DNA of 56,417 bases, from assembly GCA_030949705.1 (NCBI GenBank), contig JAUZSF010000009.1, forward strand, positions 1 through 56,417, given 5' to 3'. Shown in pieces: positions 37,279 to 47,835 of this stretch. Position 1 is the stretch's first letter, and each line of letters opens with the position of its first letter. This DNA is from Robiginitomaculum sp. (lineage in GTDB: Bacteria; Pseudomonadota; Alphaproteobacteria; Caulobacterales; Maricaulaceae). The notes beneath the pieces were generated by a model that did not search any database, was not told the origin of the DNA, and saw nothing but the letters and a program-made list of their open reading frames with translations. Both the position numbers and the translations under genes were made by a program.

Positions 37279-37461
37279 AACCTTTCTCCTTTCCGAACTT
37301 TGCGATTTCAAAACTTAGGGTCAGACCCCTAGAAGGTTTTCTGGCAGGCGAAGATACCCCGGCCCACCAACCACAGGCTGGCACCATATAGATGGTGTTT
37401 TATATACGGTTTTTCAAAGTCACTCGGTGCGTTTGAATTTCGGGGATCGCGATTTCATTTG

Positions 37462-37481
37462 TGATGGCATTAACGCCATCA
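37462..37481. repeat. Small inverted repeat downstream of kynA
   Basis: TGATGGC and GCCATCA (7-base arms) around ATTAAC, directly after the tryptophan dioxygenase stop on the minus strand. There is no T-run, so it is at best a weak or Rho-linked terminator. Confidence 0.35.
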
Positions 37482-37486
37482 TAGCC

Positions 37487-38230
37487 CTATGCCCCGTTTT
37501 TACCCAAGGCCTCACGCACCTTGCCGTACTCACCGCCCCAGTTGTCGGTCATGGTATCACGAATCGCCCATAGTTCCGGATAAAACTGGCGGCGGATTCC
37601 CTCTTTCAGCAAATCCACGGACCGCCCCTTCAAAGATTTGGCACCAAACCCAATGCTGCGGGCGATCAATTGCATATGGCGATAGCCAAATCGCTGGAAC
37701 ATGGAATCAAACTGGGCCAGACATTCGGCCACCTTATAGGCATCACAATGACAATATTCACTGTCATAAATGCTCTCCACCGTTTTGCCGTCGGCTTCCA
37801 GATAGTACTTGTTAAAGGTTTCCCACAGTAACGGCCCCATGCGAATCAGCACCCGAAAGCCCGGGGATTCCTGGCCGCTGCCATTGCCAAGCGCCAGACG
37901 AATTTGCTGGTATTCCTTGGGCGACATGGTTTCCAGCAATGCCAACTGTTCATTCATCATGCTTTGCAACAGGTCCACCCGGCCAAACAGCGTTAAAACC
38001 CGATTGGTGTTTTTCTCGGCCATGTATTCATCAATATCAAGCAGAGTGTAGGCCATCAGCTTCATCCACAGTTCTTCAACCTGATGGACAATCTGAAACT
38101 GCAATTCGTCCTTATTACAAAAATCCTCAAACGGTTTTTGACAGGCGAGCAGCGCATCAGAGTTCAGATAAACTTCATAGTCGAGGCCCGTTTGGCCTTT
38201 CATCATCTTATAAAAACTCTGGCGATCCAT
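37487..38230 (-). CDS. kynA: Tryptophan 2,3-dioxygenase
   Basis: Heme enzyme that opens the indole ring of tryptophan to N-formylkynurenine. The 247-residue protein has the family pattern LDYEVYLNSDALLACQ, FQIVHQVEELWMKLMAYTLLD, and the heme/helix region near FQRFGYRHMQLIARSIG. Start at 38230 (MDRQSFYKMMKGQ). It is on the short side, like other alphaproteobacterial members. It is divergent from an Lrp/AsnC-type regulator that is the obvious candidate controller; kynB and kynU are not in the window, so the fate of the product is unknown. Confidence 0.85.
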   Translation of the reverse strand: MDRQSFYKMMKGQTGLDYEVYLNSDALLACQKPFEDFCNKDELQFQIVHQVEELWMKLMAYTLLDIDEYMAEKNTNRVLTLFGRVDLLQSMMNEQLALLETMSPKEYQQIRLALGNGSGQESPGFRVLIRMGPLLWETFNKYYLEADGKTVESIYDSEYCHCDAYKVAECLAQFDSMFQRFGYRHMQLIARSIGFGAKSLKGRSVDLLKEGIRRQFYPELWAIRDTMTDNWGGEYGKVREALGKNGA

Positions 38231-38405
38231 AAGCTGTTCTCCGCTGCGCATGATGTGCCGACTGCCTCGCAAAGGCGGCCCTTTGATCAGTGGAGGATAA
38301 CGCTTGCCTTAAAGCTATTCAAAGTGTTTTTCTCTATATAACTTTTCTTTTATAAAATTATATACTAAATTAATAAAAATTTCATGATAATATGTTGAGA
38401 TCACC
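38231..38405. promoter_or_regulatory. AT-rich divergent control region between kynA and the Lrp-type regulator gene
   Basis: The stretch 38318-38400 is markedly AT-rich, with TATATAAC, TTTTATAAAATTATAT and TAAATTAATAAAAATTT. Lrp-family proteins bind such regions and often repress their own gene while activating the divergent one. I cannot assign exact operator repeats. Confidence 0.45.
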
Positions 38406-38891
38406 ATGAACAAACACCGCCCACTCGACAAAACTGATCAGAAAATCCTGGCTGTATTGCAGCGTGAAGGCCGGATCAGCAATGTCATGCTGGCCAAGCG
38501 GGTCAACCTGTCGCCCACCCCCTGCATGCACCGGGTACGACAGCTGGAGGAGGCAGGCTATATTGCCGGTTATCGCGCGGTGCTGGATCCTGAAACGTTG
38601 GGTCTGAAGGTCTGTGCCTTTGTTTCCATCAAGCTGGAACGCAACACCCGCGATCAGGCCGAGGCCTTTGAGGCGGCCATTGCGACCATCCCGGAAGCCA
38701 GTGAATATTATTCTACCGCCGGCACTCATGATTACATGTTAAAAATTTATGCGCGCGATCTGCGCGCTTACCAGCAGGTGATCAACGATAAAATCGCCAC
38801 CTTGCCCTTCATTAACGACGTGCAATCGACCATCGTTTTGTCGGAACGACGCACCGGGGGTGGTCTGCATCCTTCGCCTCTTCAAACATAG
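38406..38891 (+). CDS. Lrp/AsnC-family transcriptional regulator
   Basis: A 161-residue regulator: N-terminal helix-turn-helix (LAVLQREGRISNVMLAKRVNLSPTPCMHRVRQLEEAGYI) and a C-terminal RAM ligand-binding domain with AIATIPEASEYYSTAGTHDYMLKIYARDL. The divergent position opposite tryptophan 2,3-dioxygenase suggests it responds to tryptophan or another amino acid. It starts at ATG 38406, and its 3' end is followed by the phosphate operon. Confidence 0.88.
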   Translation: MNKHRPLDKTDQKILAVLQREGRISNVMLAKRVNLSPTPCMHRVRQLEEAGYIAGYRAVLDPETLGLKVCAFVSIKLERNTRDQAEAFEAAIATIPEASEYYSTAGTHDYMLKIYARDLRAYQQVINDKIATLPFINDVQSTIVLSERRTGGGLHPSPLQT

Positions 38892-38899
38892 TATTAAAA

Positions 38900-38917
38900 C
38901 TGTCACACAATCTTCAC
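38900..38917 (+). promoter_or_regulatory. Pho box upstream of pstC
   Basis: CTGTCAC (38900-38906) and TCTTCAC (38911-38917) lie 11 bases apart with an AT-rich spacer (ACAA), the direct-repeat arrangement bound by PhoB. This predicts induction under phosphate starvation by the operon's own PhoB. Confidence 0.72.
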
Positions 38918-38984
38918 AAAACTCGTCTATGGGCATCTTTGGAAGGGGCGCGAACCTCCACGCCTCCGGCAATGAGTAACTCCT

Positions 38985-40370
38985 GTGCAAAATCTTCTAC
39001 CCATCGCCATGGCGGCTCTGGTCGTCGTTATGCTGCTTGCCTGGTTCAACGGTCGCACCAAGGCCATGGCCAGTGCCGGGGCGCATCCGTCAACCCTGCA
39101 TTCCCTGCCGGGATATTCGGGCACCTATCTGGCCATCTGGTCGGTATTGCCCGCCTTTATTTTATTGGCGCTTTTTGGCCTGTTTGGCGACCTTCTATTG
39201 AATTTGCAAATGCGCCAAAACCTGCCAGCCGATATTCGGGCATTGCCGGTCGAACAGGTCGAGCTGTTTATGCGCAATGCCCGGGCGCTGGCGTTTGGGG
39301 GAACTGCCAGTGAAACCTCGACCGCCTTGCAGGAGGCGGCCAAAGCCTATGCCAACCTGTCGCGAATTAGCAATTTTGTCGTCATCGGTGCAGTAATCCT
39401 GCTCACCATTGGCGGCTTTTTGTATGCCCGTGGTCGCCTGGGCAAAAACTTTCGTGCTCGCAATCATGTCGAGGCGGTGATTTTTGGCGTTCTGGTAGTC
39501 TGTTCGGGAATTGCCATTCTGACCACCCTGGGCATTGTATTATCATTGCTGACCGAATCTCTGCGGTTTTTCAGCGAGATCAACGCCCTGGATTTTCTCT
39601 TTGGCCTGAAATGGTCGCCGCAAACTGCCTTGCGTGCCGATCAGGTCGGCCAGTCAGGCTCTTTTGGGGCCGTACCGCTTTTTGCCGGCACCTTCCTCAT
39701 TACTTTTATTGCCATGGTAGTGGCCGCCCCAGTGGGCCTGTATTCCGCCATTTACCTTTCCGAATATGCCAAGCCCGCCACCCGGCGCATTGTGAAACCC
39801 ATATTGGAAATCCTGGCCGGTGTACCGACCGTGGTTTATGGATTTTTTGCCCTTCTGACCATTGGCCCCTTTATTCGCCATGCCGCCGAAACCGTGGGCC
39901 TTAGCGCCCAGACCCAAAGCGCCCTGTCGGCGGGTCTGGTGATGGGCATCATGATCATTCCCTTTGTTTCGTCCCTTTCTGATGACGTGATCAATGCGGT
40001 GCCTCAGGCCCTGCGCGATGGCTCCTACGCCATGGGGGCAACCCAGGCCGAAACCGTGCGCAATGTGGTCTTCCCGGCCGCCCTGCCCGGTATTATGGGG
40101 GCCTTGTTGCTGGCCATCAGCCGTGCCATTGGCGAAACCATGATTGTGGTCATGGCCGCCGGCCAAAGCGCCAATTTGACCGCCAACCCGCTGGAGCCAG
40201 TGACCACGGTCACGGTGCAGATTGTCACCCTGTTGACCGGCGATCAGGAATTTGACAGCGCCAAAACCCTCTCTGCGTTTGCCCTGGGGCTAGTCCTTTT
40301 TATCATTACGCTGGGGTTGAACATCGTTTCGCTGCGTGTAGTGCGCAAGTATCGGGAACGCTATGACTGA
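38985..40370 (+). CDS. pstC: Phosphate ABC transporter permease PstC
   Basis: A 461-residue membrane permease, longer than E. coli PstC because of an N-terminal extension with extra membrane segments (PIAMAALVVVMLLAWF and TYLAIWSVLPAFILLALFGLFG), as usual in alphaproteobacteria. The C-terminal permease core includes PLFAGTFLITFIAMVVAAPVGLYSAIYLSEYA and the EAA loop AVPQALRDGSYAMGATQAETVRNVV. The start is a GTG at 38985 without a clear ribosome binding site; an ATG at 38972 lies one frame off, so the true 5' end may differ by a base error. First gene of the pst-pho operon. Confidence 0.93.
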   Translation: MQNLLPIAMAALVVVMLLAWFNGRTKAMASAGAHPSTLHSLPGYSGTYLAIWSVLPAFILLALFGLFGDLLLNLQMRQNLPADIRALPVEQVELFMRNARALAFGGTASETSTALQEAAKAYANLSRISNFVVIGAVILLTIGGFLYARGRLGKNFRARNHVEAVIFGVLVVCSGIAILTTLGIVLSLLTESLRFFSEINALDFLFGLKWSPQTALRADQVGQSGSFGAVPLFAGTFLITFIAMVVAAPVGLYSAIYLSEYAKPATRRIVKPILEILAGVPTVVYGFFALLTIGPFIRHAAETVGLSAQTQSALSAGLVMGIMIIPFVSSLSDDVINAVPQALRDGSYAMGATQAETVRNVVFPAALPGIMGALLLAISRAIGETMIVVMAAGQSANLTANPLEPVTTVTVQIVTLLTGDQEFDSAKTLSAFALGLVLFIITLGLNIVSLRVVRKYRERYD

Positions 40371-42084
40371 GACAGCCAAACCTATTTCCACCAAGGCGCT
40401 GATTGCCGCCTCTTTGCCCCGACGTTACCGCGCCGAGCAACGCTTTCGCCTGTATGGCCGGGCAGCTATTTTGCTGGCCATCAGCGCCTTGGCGTTATTG
40501 CTGTTTTCGGTAGGTTCACAAGGCTTTACCGCCTTTTCCATCTATCGGTTCAATCTGCCTTTGCAATTGGATGCCAAGCTGATCGATCCCAAACATACTG
40601 CCGATCCCAAAGTGATCGCCAAGGGCCGCTATCGCAAACTGATCCAGAAGGCACTCAGTGATGCCTTCCCAGAGGTGCGTTCCCGCAGCGACAAACGGGC
40701 CCTTTATGCTTTTTCAACCGGCCTGAACTCTGTGGACTTACGCAATCAGGTGGTCAAAAATCCAAGCCTGATCGGCACACAAATCCGCTTTACCGCGCCA
40801 CTTTCCGATGATCTGGACCTTTACCTGAAAGGTAAAATCACACCGCGCAAATTCGGTAAAGGTGATGGTACCCTAACAGCCAGCGCGCCTGGCCCCAAAA
40901 CCCTGACGCTGACCGGCCAACCCGGGGCCTTTGAAGCCCTGATCCAGCACATTCGCCAAAAACGACTGGTTCAGGCTAGTCGGCTTGAGACCCGTGCCGA
41001 AAAGTTGCGCGAACGCATTAAAGGGGCCAACAAAGAGGTCGCCGTAGTGCAACAGACCGAGATCAAACGCCTGGAAAACCTGGCCGCCGATATGCGCCAA
41101 AAAGCCAAGGAACACACCATCCATCTGGACAAATTAGACCCCTCCATACTGATTGATTTTAATCAGGGTTTCATCAAAGCCATTAAATTATCGGATCACC
41201 AGATCACCGGTACGCCCCTGTTGTCCCCCACTAGCCTGGAACCCACACAAAACTGGCAAAGCCTCACCTTGGATTCCCCGGAACGGGCACGGCGCGTCAC
41301 CGATAAACAGGCCGCCTGGGCCGAGGCCTTGCTGGCGCGCGGACACGTCAAGCGCAGCTTTAATTCAATCTTTTTCACCCATGCCGACAGTCGCGAGCCG
41401 GAACTGGCCGGCATTGCCGGGGCCATGGTTGGCTCGATCCTGACCCTGATGGCAACCATGCTGGCCGCGGTTCCCATTGGCATATTGGCGGCGATATATC
41501 TGGAAGAGTTCGCCCCCAAAAACCGCCTTACCGATTTTATCGAGGTCAATATCAACAATCTGGCCGCGGTGCCCTCCATCATCTTTGGCCTGTTGGGTCT
41601 GGCGGTATTTCTTAATATGTTCCACATGCCCCGCTCTGCCCCCATTGTAGGCGGGCTGGTGCTGGCGCTGATGACCCTGCCGGTGATCATCATTGCTTCG
41701 CGCGCTGCCATCAAGGCGGTGCCGCCCTCGATCCGCGAAGCCGCGCTGGGCATTGGGGCCTCAAAAACCCAGACCGTATTTGACCATGTGCTGCCGCTGG
41801 CGGCACCCGGCATTCTGACCGGTACCATCATTGGTCTGGCCCGCGCCCTTGGTGAAACCGCCCCCCTGTTGATGATCGGCATGGTGGCCTTTATCGCCGA
41901 CATTCCCAAATCCCTGACCTCGCCCGCCACCGCCATGCCGGTACAGATTTACCTGTGGGCCAGCAGCGCCGAACGCTCCTGGGAATCGCGCACCGCGGCA
42001 GCCATCATCATATTGTTGTTATTGATGATTATCCTTAATCTGACCGCAGTGTTCCTGCGTCACAAATTTGAACGGAGATGGTAG
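40363..42084 (+). CDS. pstA: Phosphate ABC transporter permease PstA with extended periplasmic domain
   Basis: A 573-residue permease. A first membrane helix ([20 protein letters not shown]) is followed by a periplasmic domain of about 270 residues (DUF3333-type, usual in alphaproteobacteria) with a coiled-coil stretch. The permease core begins near [36 protein letters not shown], and the EAA loop is [27 protein letters not shown]. It overlaps pstC by 8 bases and partners PstC in the membrane. Confidence 0.93.
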   Translation: MTETAKPISTKALIAASLPRRYRAEQRFRLYGRAAILLAISALALLLFSVGSQGFTAFSIYRFNLPLQLDAKLIDPKHTADPKVIAKGRYRKLIQKALSDAFPEVRSRSDKRALYAFSTGLNSVDLRNQVVKNPSLIGTQIRFTAPLSDDLDLYLKGKITPRKFGKGDGTLTASAPGPKTLTLTGQPGAFEALIQHIRQKRLVQASRLETRAEKLRERIKGANKEVAVVQQTEIKRLENLAADMRQKAKEHTIHLDKLDPSILIDFNQGFIKAIKLSDHQITGTPLLSPTSLEPTQNWQSLTLDSPERARRVTDKQAAWAEALLARGHVKRSFNSIFFTHADSREPELAGIAGAMVGSILTLMATMLAAVPIGILAAIYLEEFAPKNRLTDFIEVNINNLAAVPSIIFGLLGLAVFLNMFHMPRSAPIVGGLVLALMTLPVIIIASRAAIKAVPPSIREAALGIGASKTQTVFDHVLPLAAPGILTGTIIGLARALGETAPLLMIGMVAFIADIPKSLTSPATAMPVQIYLWASSAERSWESRTAAAIIILLLLMIILNLTAVFLRHKFERRW

Positions 42085-42085
42085 G

Positions 42086-42898
42086 ATGGACACTTCGGTA
42101 TCCCCGGCCACACAGACCACAGACACCCCCGCGGTCCAGCAAGCCCCCAAAGTGCAGGCCCGCAAGGTGAATGTATTTTACGGCAACAAACAGGCCCTGT
42201 TTGATGTCAATCTGGATATCCCTGATCGCAGTGTCACTTCGTTCATTGGCCCATCGGGTTGCGGCAAATCAACATTTTTGCGCTGTATCAACCGCATGAA
42301 CGACACCATCGACATTTGCCGGGTAGAGGGAGACATTCTTTTGGACGGCAAGGATGTTTATGCCCGTGATGTGGACCCAGTTATCCTGCGCGCCAGCGTT
42401 GGCATGGTGTTTCAAAAACCCAATCCCTTTCCCAAATCCATCTTCGACAATGTCGCCTATGGCCCACGCATTCACGGCCTGGCCAGCAATCCCGAAGAAT
42501 TAAGCGAGATTGTTGAAACCTCGCTCCGGCGCGCCGGTTTGTGGACCGAAGTTGCCGACCGGCTGGACGAGCCGGGTACCGGATTGTCCGGCGGCCAGCA
42601 ACAACGTCTGGTGATTGCCCGCGCCATTGCGGTACGCCCCGAAGTGATTTTGATGGACGAGCCGTGTTCAGCGCTGGACCCCATTGCCACGGCCCGCATC
42701 GAAGAACTGATCGACGATTTGCGCAATAATTATTGCATCATCATGGTCACCCATTCCATGGCACAGGCGGCCCGGGTATCGCAACACACGGCCTTTTTCC
42801 ATCTGGGCAAGTTGGTCGAGGCTGGCCCCACCGAACAAATTTTTACCAACCCCAATGACAAACGCACCCAGGATTACATTACCGGGCGCTTTGGCTGA
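42086..42898 (+). CDS. pstB: Phosphate ABC transporter ATPase
   Basis: A 270-residue ABC ATPase. Walker [22 protein letters not shown], the PstB-specific [20 protein letters not shown], signature [17 protein letters not shown], Walker [24 protein letters not shown] and the switch His in [12 protein letters not shown]. The true start is ATG 42086, one base after the pstA stop, with GGAGATGG as ribosome binding site; a TTG at 42068 inside pstA is rejected. Confidence 0.97.
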   Translation: MDTSVSPATQTTDTPAVQQAPKVQARKVNVFYGNKQALFDVNLDIPDRSVTSFIGPSGCGKSTFLRCINRMNDTIDICRVEGDILLDGKDVYARDVDPVILRASVGMVFQKPNPFPKSIFDNVAYGPRIHGLASNPEELSEIVETSLRRAGLWTEVADRLDEPGTGLSGGQQQRLVIARAIAVRPEVILMDEPCSALDPIATARIEELIDDLRNNYCIIMVTHSMAQAARVSQHTAFFHLGKLVEAGPTEQIFTNPNDKRTQDYITGRFG

Positions 42899-42927
42899 TT
42901 ACGCTGTACCTGACCTAGGAAAAGCAG

Positions 42928-43626
42928 ATGACCGAACATATTGTAAAATCCTATGACGACGAACTGGACGAGTTGACTGCCGAAGTAGCCCGCATGGGCG
43001 GCCTGGCGGAAAAACTGCTCAGCGATGCGCTGGATGCCGTGGTTTCGCGCGATGGCGCACTGGCCAATGATGTTATCCAGCGGGACAAGGAAATTGATGC
43101 CCTGCAATTGGAGCTGGAACGCCGGGTGATCCTGCTATTGGCGCTGCGACAACCCATGGCCAGCGATTTACGCCGCACGTTTAGCGCCCTGAAAATCTCC
43201 GGCGATCTGGAACGCATTGGCGATCTGGCCAAAAACATTGCCAAACGCGCCCTGATCCTGAACGAACAACGTCCCATGTCGCTGACCCGCAGCGTGCATC
43301 GCATGGGTCATGTGGTCAGCAACATGCTCAAAGACGTGCTGGATGCCTATACCACCGCCGATGTGGACCTGGCCATTGATGTGTGGCGGCGCGATGATGA
43401 AATCGATGCCCATTACAACAGCCTGTTTCGCGAGCTGCTGACCTATATGATGGAAGACAGCAAAACCATCACCATGTGTACGCATTTATTGTTCATGGCC
43501 AAGAACCTGGAACGTATTGGCGATCACAGCACCAATATTGCCGAAAACGTGCATTATCTGGTGACCGGCGAAGAGCTGCCCGATGCGCGAACCAGTGCCA
43601 CGGAGTATAAGGAACCAGACCAATGA
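42928..43626 (+). CDS. phoU: Phosphate signalling protein PhoU
   Basis: A 232-residue protein of two PhoU repeats. Each has the E/DxxxD metal-binding pattern, seen in SDLRRTFSALKISGDLERIGDLAKNIAKRA and THLLFMAKNLERIGDHSTNIAENVHYL. PhoU links the Pst transporter to the PhoR kinase and restrains both. Its stop overlaps the phoB start. Confidence 0.95.
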   Translation: MTEHIVKSYDDELDELTAEVARMGGLAEKLLSDALDAVVSRDGALANDVIQRDKEIDALQLELERRVILLLALRQPMASDLRRTFSALKISGDLERIGDLAKNIAKRALILNEQRPMSLTRSVHRMGHVVSNMLKDVLDAYTTADVDLAIDVWRRDDEIDAHYNSLFRELLTYMMEDSKTITMCTHLLFMAKNLERIGDHSTNIAENVHYLVTGEELPDARTSATEYKEPDQ

Positions 43627-44309
43627 TCCCCTATGTCATCGTGGTGGAAGACGAAGCCGCGCTGGCGACGTTATTGCAATATAACCTGGAAAAAGAAGGT
43701 TACGAGGTGGCCATCGCCAGTGATGGCGAAGAAGCCCTCCTGATGGTGTCCGAGCGCGTCCCCGATATGATGGTGCTGGACTGGATGCTGCCTAAACTGT
43801 CGGGCATTGAGGTCTGCCGGTGTCTGCGCGCCGATAAATCCACCCCCAATATCCCCATCATTATGCTGACCGCCCGCAGCGAAGAAGACGAGCGCGTTCG
43901 CGGTCTGGATACCGGTGCTGATGATTATATCACCAAGCCCTTTGCCCTTAGCGAGCTGTTAGCGCGCATCCGCGCGGTATTGCGCCGGGCCAAGCCCAGC
44001 CTGATTGAAGAAAGCCTGCATTGCGGTAATCTGGTGCTGGACCGCAGCACCCACAAGGTATTGCGCCATGGCAAGGAAGTGCCCCTGGGCCCGACTGAAT
44101 TCCGTCTGCTGGAACACTTTATGAGCCAGCCGGGGCGGGTATTCAGCCGCACACAACTGATCGATGCCATTTGGGGCACCGAAGTGGATGTGGAAATCCG
44201 CACCGTGGATGTGCATGTGGGCCGTTTGCGGCGGGCGCTCAATGCCGGGCACCAGCATGATGCCATCCGCACCGTCCGCTCCGCCGGCTATGCCTTGCGT
44301 GCCGATTAA
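43623..44309 (+). CDS. phoB: Phosphate regulon response regulator PhoB
   Basis: A 228-residue receiver/winged-helix protein. Phosphoacceptor Asp53 in MMVLDWMLPKLSGIEVCR, the Lys in YITKPFALSELLAR, and the C-terminal DNA-binding domain with PLGPTEFRLLEHFM and VDVHVGRLRRALN. Start ATG 43623 overlaps phoU by 4 bp. It should bind the Pho box before pstC. Its kinase PhoR is not in the window. Confidence 0.96.
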   Translation: MIPYVIVVEDEAALATLLQYNLEKEGYEVAIASDGEEALLMVSERVPDMMVLDWMLPKLSGIEVCRCLRADKSTPNIPIIMLTARSEEDERVRGLDTGADDYITKPFALSELLARIRAVLRRAKPSLIEESLHCGNLVLDRSTHKVLRHGKEVPLGPTEFRLLEHFMSQPGRVFSRTQLIDAIWGTEVDVEIRTVDVHVGRLRRALNAGHQHDAIRTVRSAGYALRAD

Positions 44310-44842
44310 GCTCGATAAATGCAACCATTATAACCCTCGTCATCATGACGGGGGGAGTTTGGTTTTATCCCCGCCTTTGCCAAGGGACACATAGGGGTAA
44401 AAAGGGGTAAAGGAGGGGCATTTCAGGGTCCGTTTTCTCTCATTCAGGGGTATTTAAGGGGTAAGTGATGGGCGGCCCAGGGGTAAGGCATGACCCTCAT
44501 TGACCCTCAAGCGTGTTATGCGGGGGATTTCTCCCTCTCCTTGGAGAAAGGGCCAGGGTGAGGGGATAATGAAGCAACGTCAGGGTTCTGTCTTTAAGCC
44601 GATGACCCCTCACCTTATTCCTCTCCCACCCGGGAGAGGAAAGAGATTGTCTCCATGCCGGTGCCACAGGTTAGACGGGGTGGATGGCGCGAACTTATCC
44701 CACACCGGTCAGATTGGCGTATGATGGTTGCACTTCACCGCCCCTGTCCTTGCCGGGCCTGTCCCGGCAATCCAGAGCGGGATAAAACTGGATACCCCGG
44801 ATGGTGACAGGCAGTGCTATCCATCCTTTGAGGTTGGTAAAA
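44310..44842. repeat. Non-coding, repeat-rich region after phoB
   Basis: About 530 bases with no convincing gene. It holds a weak hairpin (44334-44354), five copies of AGGGGTA(A/T) at 44393, 44403, 44447, 44457 and 44479 (two pairs with exactly 10-base spacing), a palindromic element at 44526-44640 with CTCTCCC-ACCC-GGGAGAG (44621-44638) and GGTGAGGGG/CCCCTCACC arms (44557-44565 and 44606-44614), and a stretch at 44750-44815 related to the palindromic repeat beside ppdK (TGCCGGGCCTGTCCCGGCA). Confidence 0.75.
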
Positions 44843-45962
<1,120 letters not shown>

Positions 45963-46024
45963 CTGCGCCGCTTCGGTTTATGAGGCCTTAAAATACATAG
46001 TAAACAAGGCGTTAAGAGTTATGG

Positions 46025-46039
46025 TTAATCAAGGGTTAA
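46025..46039. promoter_or_regulatory. CtrA-type box upstream of ccrM
   Basis: TTAA-TCAAGGG-TTAA is a perfect match to the CtrA consensus TTAA-N7-TTAA, about 94 bases before the ccrM start and overlapping the rnhB stop. A further TTAA at 46012 (N9 spacing) and one at 45988 lie nearby. Timing by CtrA is inferred from Caulobacter. Confidence 0.6.
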
Positions 46040-46631
46040 GGCGCATGGACGCGGCCACCGGGGCGAAGGAAAAGCGGTGAATGGGGCATGGTCCAAAGCT
46101 TTGCAGCGCCACTTTGTGCACCTTGGTCAGATAGCCTTTATGGGCCGCAAACCCATAGCCAGGATAGAGTTCATCGGCGCGCACCATCAGGCGGTCGCGC
46201 ACCACCTTGGCGATGATGGAGGCCGCCGCGATGGAGACGCTTTTGCCATCGCCCTTGATGATTGCCGCCGCTGTACATGGCAAATGTTTTGGCAGTCGGT
46301 TGCCATCAATCAGCGCATGATCCGGCACCCTTGGCAAAGCCGCCACGGCGCGTTCCATCGCGGTCATGCTGGCATGCAGAATATTCAGCCGATCAATCTC
46401 TTCGGGTTCGGCCATGCCAAGGCCAAAATGCGCATTGCGGATCAAAACTTCAAACAAGTATTCCCGGCGCTTTTGCGAGAGCTTTTTGGAATCATTCAGA
46501 CCAGCCGGTATCTTTGCCGGATCCAGGATGACCGCGGCGGCAACCACCGGCCCGGCGCCCGGGCCACGGCCCACCTCGTCCACCCCGCAAACCCTGCCGG
46601 TGGCCGCGCGCTCTAAGGAATAATCTGGCAT
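46029..46631 (-). CDS. rnhB: Ribonuclease HII
   Basis: Removes RNA from RNA-DNA hybrids, including single ribonucleotides in DNA. The 200-residue protein has the catalytic [16 protein letters not shown] (Asp, Glu), the Asp in [11 protein letters not shown], and [17 protein letters not shown]. Start at 46631 ([21 protein letters not shown]). Its end overlaps the CtrA-type box that serves ccrM, its downstream neighbour. Confidence 0.95.
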   Translation of the reverse strand: MPDYSLERAATGRVCGVDEVGRGPGAGPVVAAAVILDPAKIPAGLNDSKKLSQKRREYLFEVLIRNAHFGLGMAEPEEIDRLNILHASMTAMERAVAALPRVPDHALIDGNRLPKHLPCTAAAIIKGDGKSVSIAAASIIAKVVRDRLMVRADELYPGYGFAAHKGYLTKVHKVALQSFGPCPIHRFSFAPVAASMRLNP

Positions 46632-46653
46632 GCCGGGCGAGGCGCAAGGCGCC

Positions 46654-47457
46654 CTATTCGTCCGCCACGCGGAAATTTTTGGTCTGGCGTTTCATCATCG
46701 CCATGGCCAAGGGGTCGGGCAGGATTTTGGATATGGCCGCAATGGTTTTATTGGCCAGGCCAGGCACACGAACGGCCACATTATTTTCCACCGCCTGATA
46801 GCCAACCGCCGCCACGTATTCAGAGGTTTTCCACATCCAGCCCGGGGTTTTGGAGACCAGTCCGCGGGTGTCGTTCACGTCATGAAATTCGGAAAAGGTA
46901 AAGCCCGGGCAGAGCGCAGAAACGTGCACACCGGTGCCCAGGGTTTCCAGATTGAGTGATTGCGAAAACTTGATCAGAAACGCCTTGTCGGCGGCATAAA
47001 GCGTGTGGCCTTTGGAGCCGGGCAAGTGCCCCGCCAGCGAGGCCACATTGATGATCCGGCCAAAGCCGCGCTCGACCATGCCTGGCAGGGCCAGATGGAT
47101 CAGTTCGCACGGGGCGGTCAGCATGATCTGGATAAAGTCCGCATGGGTTTTCCAGGGCACTTTGGTAAAGGTGCCCGGCACCCCATAGCCAGCATTATTG
47201 ATAATGCCATCCAAATGCCGACCGGCATCTTTAACCGCCTTCATAATGGCCTTGGGCGCGCTCTTGGTGTGCATATCAATCGGAATGATCAGGCTGTCCA
47301 CGCCATTCTTGGCCTTCATTTCCTCGGCCAGATCCTCAAGGCGTTCCTTGCGCCGGGCGGTGAGGGCCAGATCCCAGCCATGGGCGGCAAATTCGCGTGC
47401 CAAAGCGGCGCCAATACCAGCCGAAGCACCAGTGATCAAAATAAGGGGTCGGGTCAT
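46654..47457 (-). CDS. Short-chain dehydrogenase/reductase
   Basis: A 267-residue SDR. Cofactor motif [27 protein letters not shown], catalytic Ser in [13 protein letters not shown] and the active-site YAADK (Y-x3-K), and the PG motif near [10 protein letters not shown]. The substrate is not indicated. It is divergent from the SdpR-like regulator gene and close to rnhB on the same strand. Confidence 0.85.
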   Translation of the reverse strand: MTRPLILITGASAGIGAALAREFAAHGWDLALTARRKERLEDLAEEMKAKNGVDSLIIPIDMHTKSAPKAIMKAVKDAGRHLDGIINNAGYGVPGTFTKVPWKTHADFIQIMLTAPCELIHLALPGMVERGFGRIINVASLAGHLPGSKGHTLYAADKAFLIKFSQSLNLETLGTGVHVSALCPGFTFSEFHDVNDTRGLVSKTPGWMWKTSEYVAAVGYQAVENNVAVRVPGLANKTIAAISKILPDPLAMAMMKRQTKNFRVADE

Positions 47458-47530
47458 GGTTTTTTTCTCCGTTTTCGCGGCAAACCATGGCGTACTTTTC
47501 GGTCCGTATCAACAGAGCCGTATGCATCAC

Positions 47531-47559
47531 TTGACATTACTTTGTATTCTTCCTAATTA
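47531..47559 (+). promoter_or_regulatory. Promoter of the SdpR/SdpI-like pair
   Basis: TTGACA (47531-47536), a 17-base gap and TAATTA (47554-47559) form a plausible promoter. The transcript would start at about the first base of the start codon (47566), so the regulator mRNA may be leaderless or nearly so. Confidence 0.45.
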
Positions 47560-47567
47560 GGAAGAAT
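47546..47567. promoter_or_regulatory. Perfect 22-bp palindromic operator over the start of the ArsR-type gene
   Basis: ATTCTTCCTAA followed directly by its exact reverse complement (11-base arms). It covers the -10 region, the AGGAAG ribosome binding site and the first two bases of the ATG at 47566. ArsR-family regulators bind such palindromes and repress their own genes. Confidence 0.75.
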
Positions 47568-47835
47568 GAATAAAACATTCAAAGCTCTGGCGCATCCGGT
47601 ACGGCGGGAAATCCTGTCCATGTTGCGTGATGGGCCGATGATATCGGGCGATATCGCCACCCGTTTCGACATGGCCTGGCCAACCATGACCGGGCATTTG
47701 AAAGTGCTGAAAGAGGCCGGGCTGGTGCACGGCGAACGCTTTGGCACACAAATCCGCTATCGACTGAACGCCGGGGCCGCCGAAGAAGCCATTGCGGCCC
47801 TGATGGCCTTATTTGGCAAGGGAGAAGAAAAATGA
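47566..47835 (+). CDS. ArsR-family regulator (SdpR-like)
   Basis: An 89-residue winged-helix protein: FKALAHPVRREILSMLRDGPM, then the recognition helix region GDIATRFDMAWPTMTGHLKVLKEAGLVHGER, without the metal-binding Cys pair of ArsR. The match to SdpR type (autorepressor of sdpR-sdpI in Bacillus) rests on this form and on the SdpI gene that follows with a 4-bp overlap. Its start sits inside the operator. Confidence 0.88.
   Translation: MNKTFKALAHPVRREILSMLRDGPMISGDIATRFDMAWPTMTGHLKVLKEAGLVHGERFGTQIRYRLNAGAAEEAIAALMALFGKGEEK

Noticed and set aside
37312..37486. Possible tRNA or small RNA between the SHOCT gene and kynA
   Set aside because: No cloverleaf arms or conserved TPsiC-like sequence; only a small inverted repeat is visible.
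38939..39313. Open frame MSNSCAKSS... overlapping the pstC start
   Set aside because: It is a shadow of pstC in another frame; only the ATG at 38972 is of interest as a sign of a possible base error.
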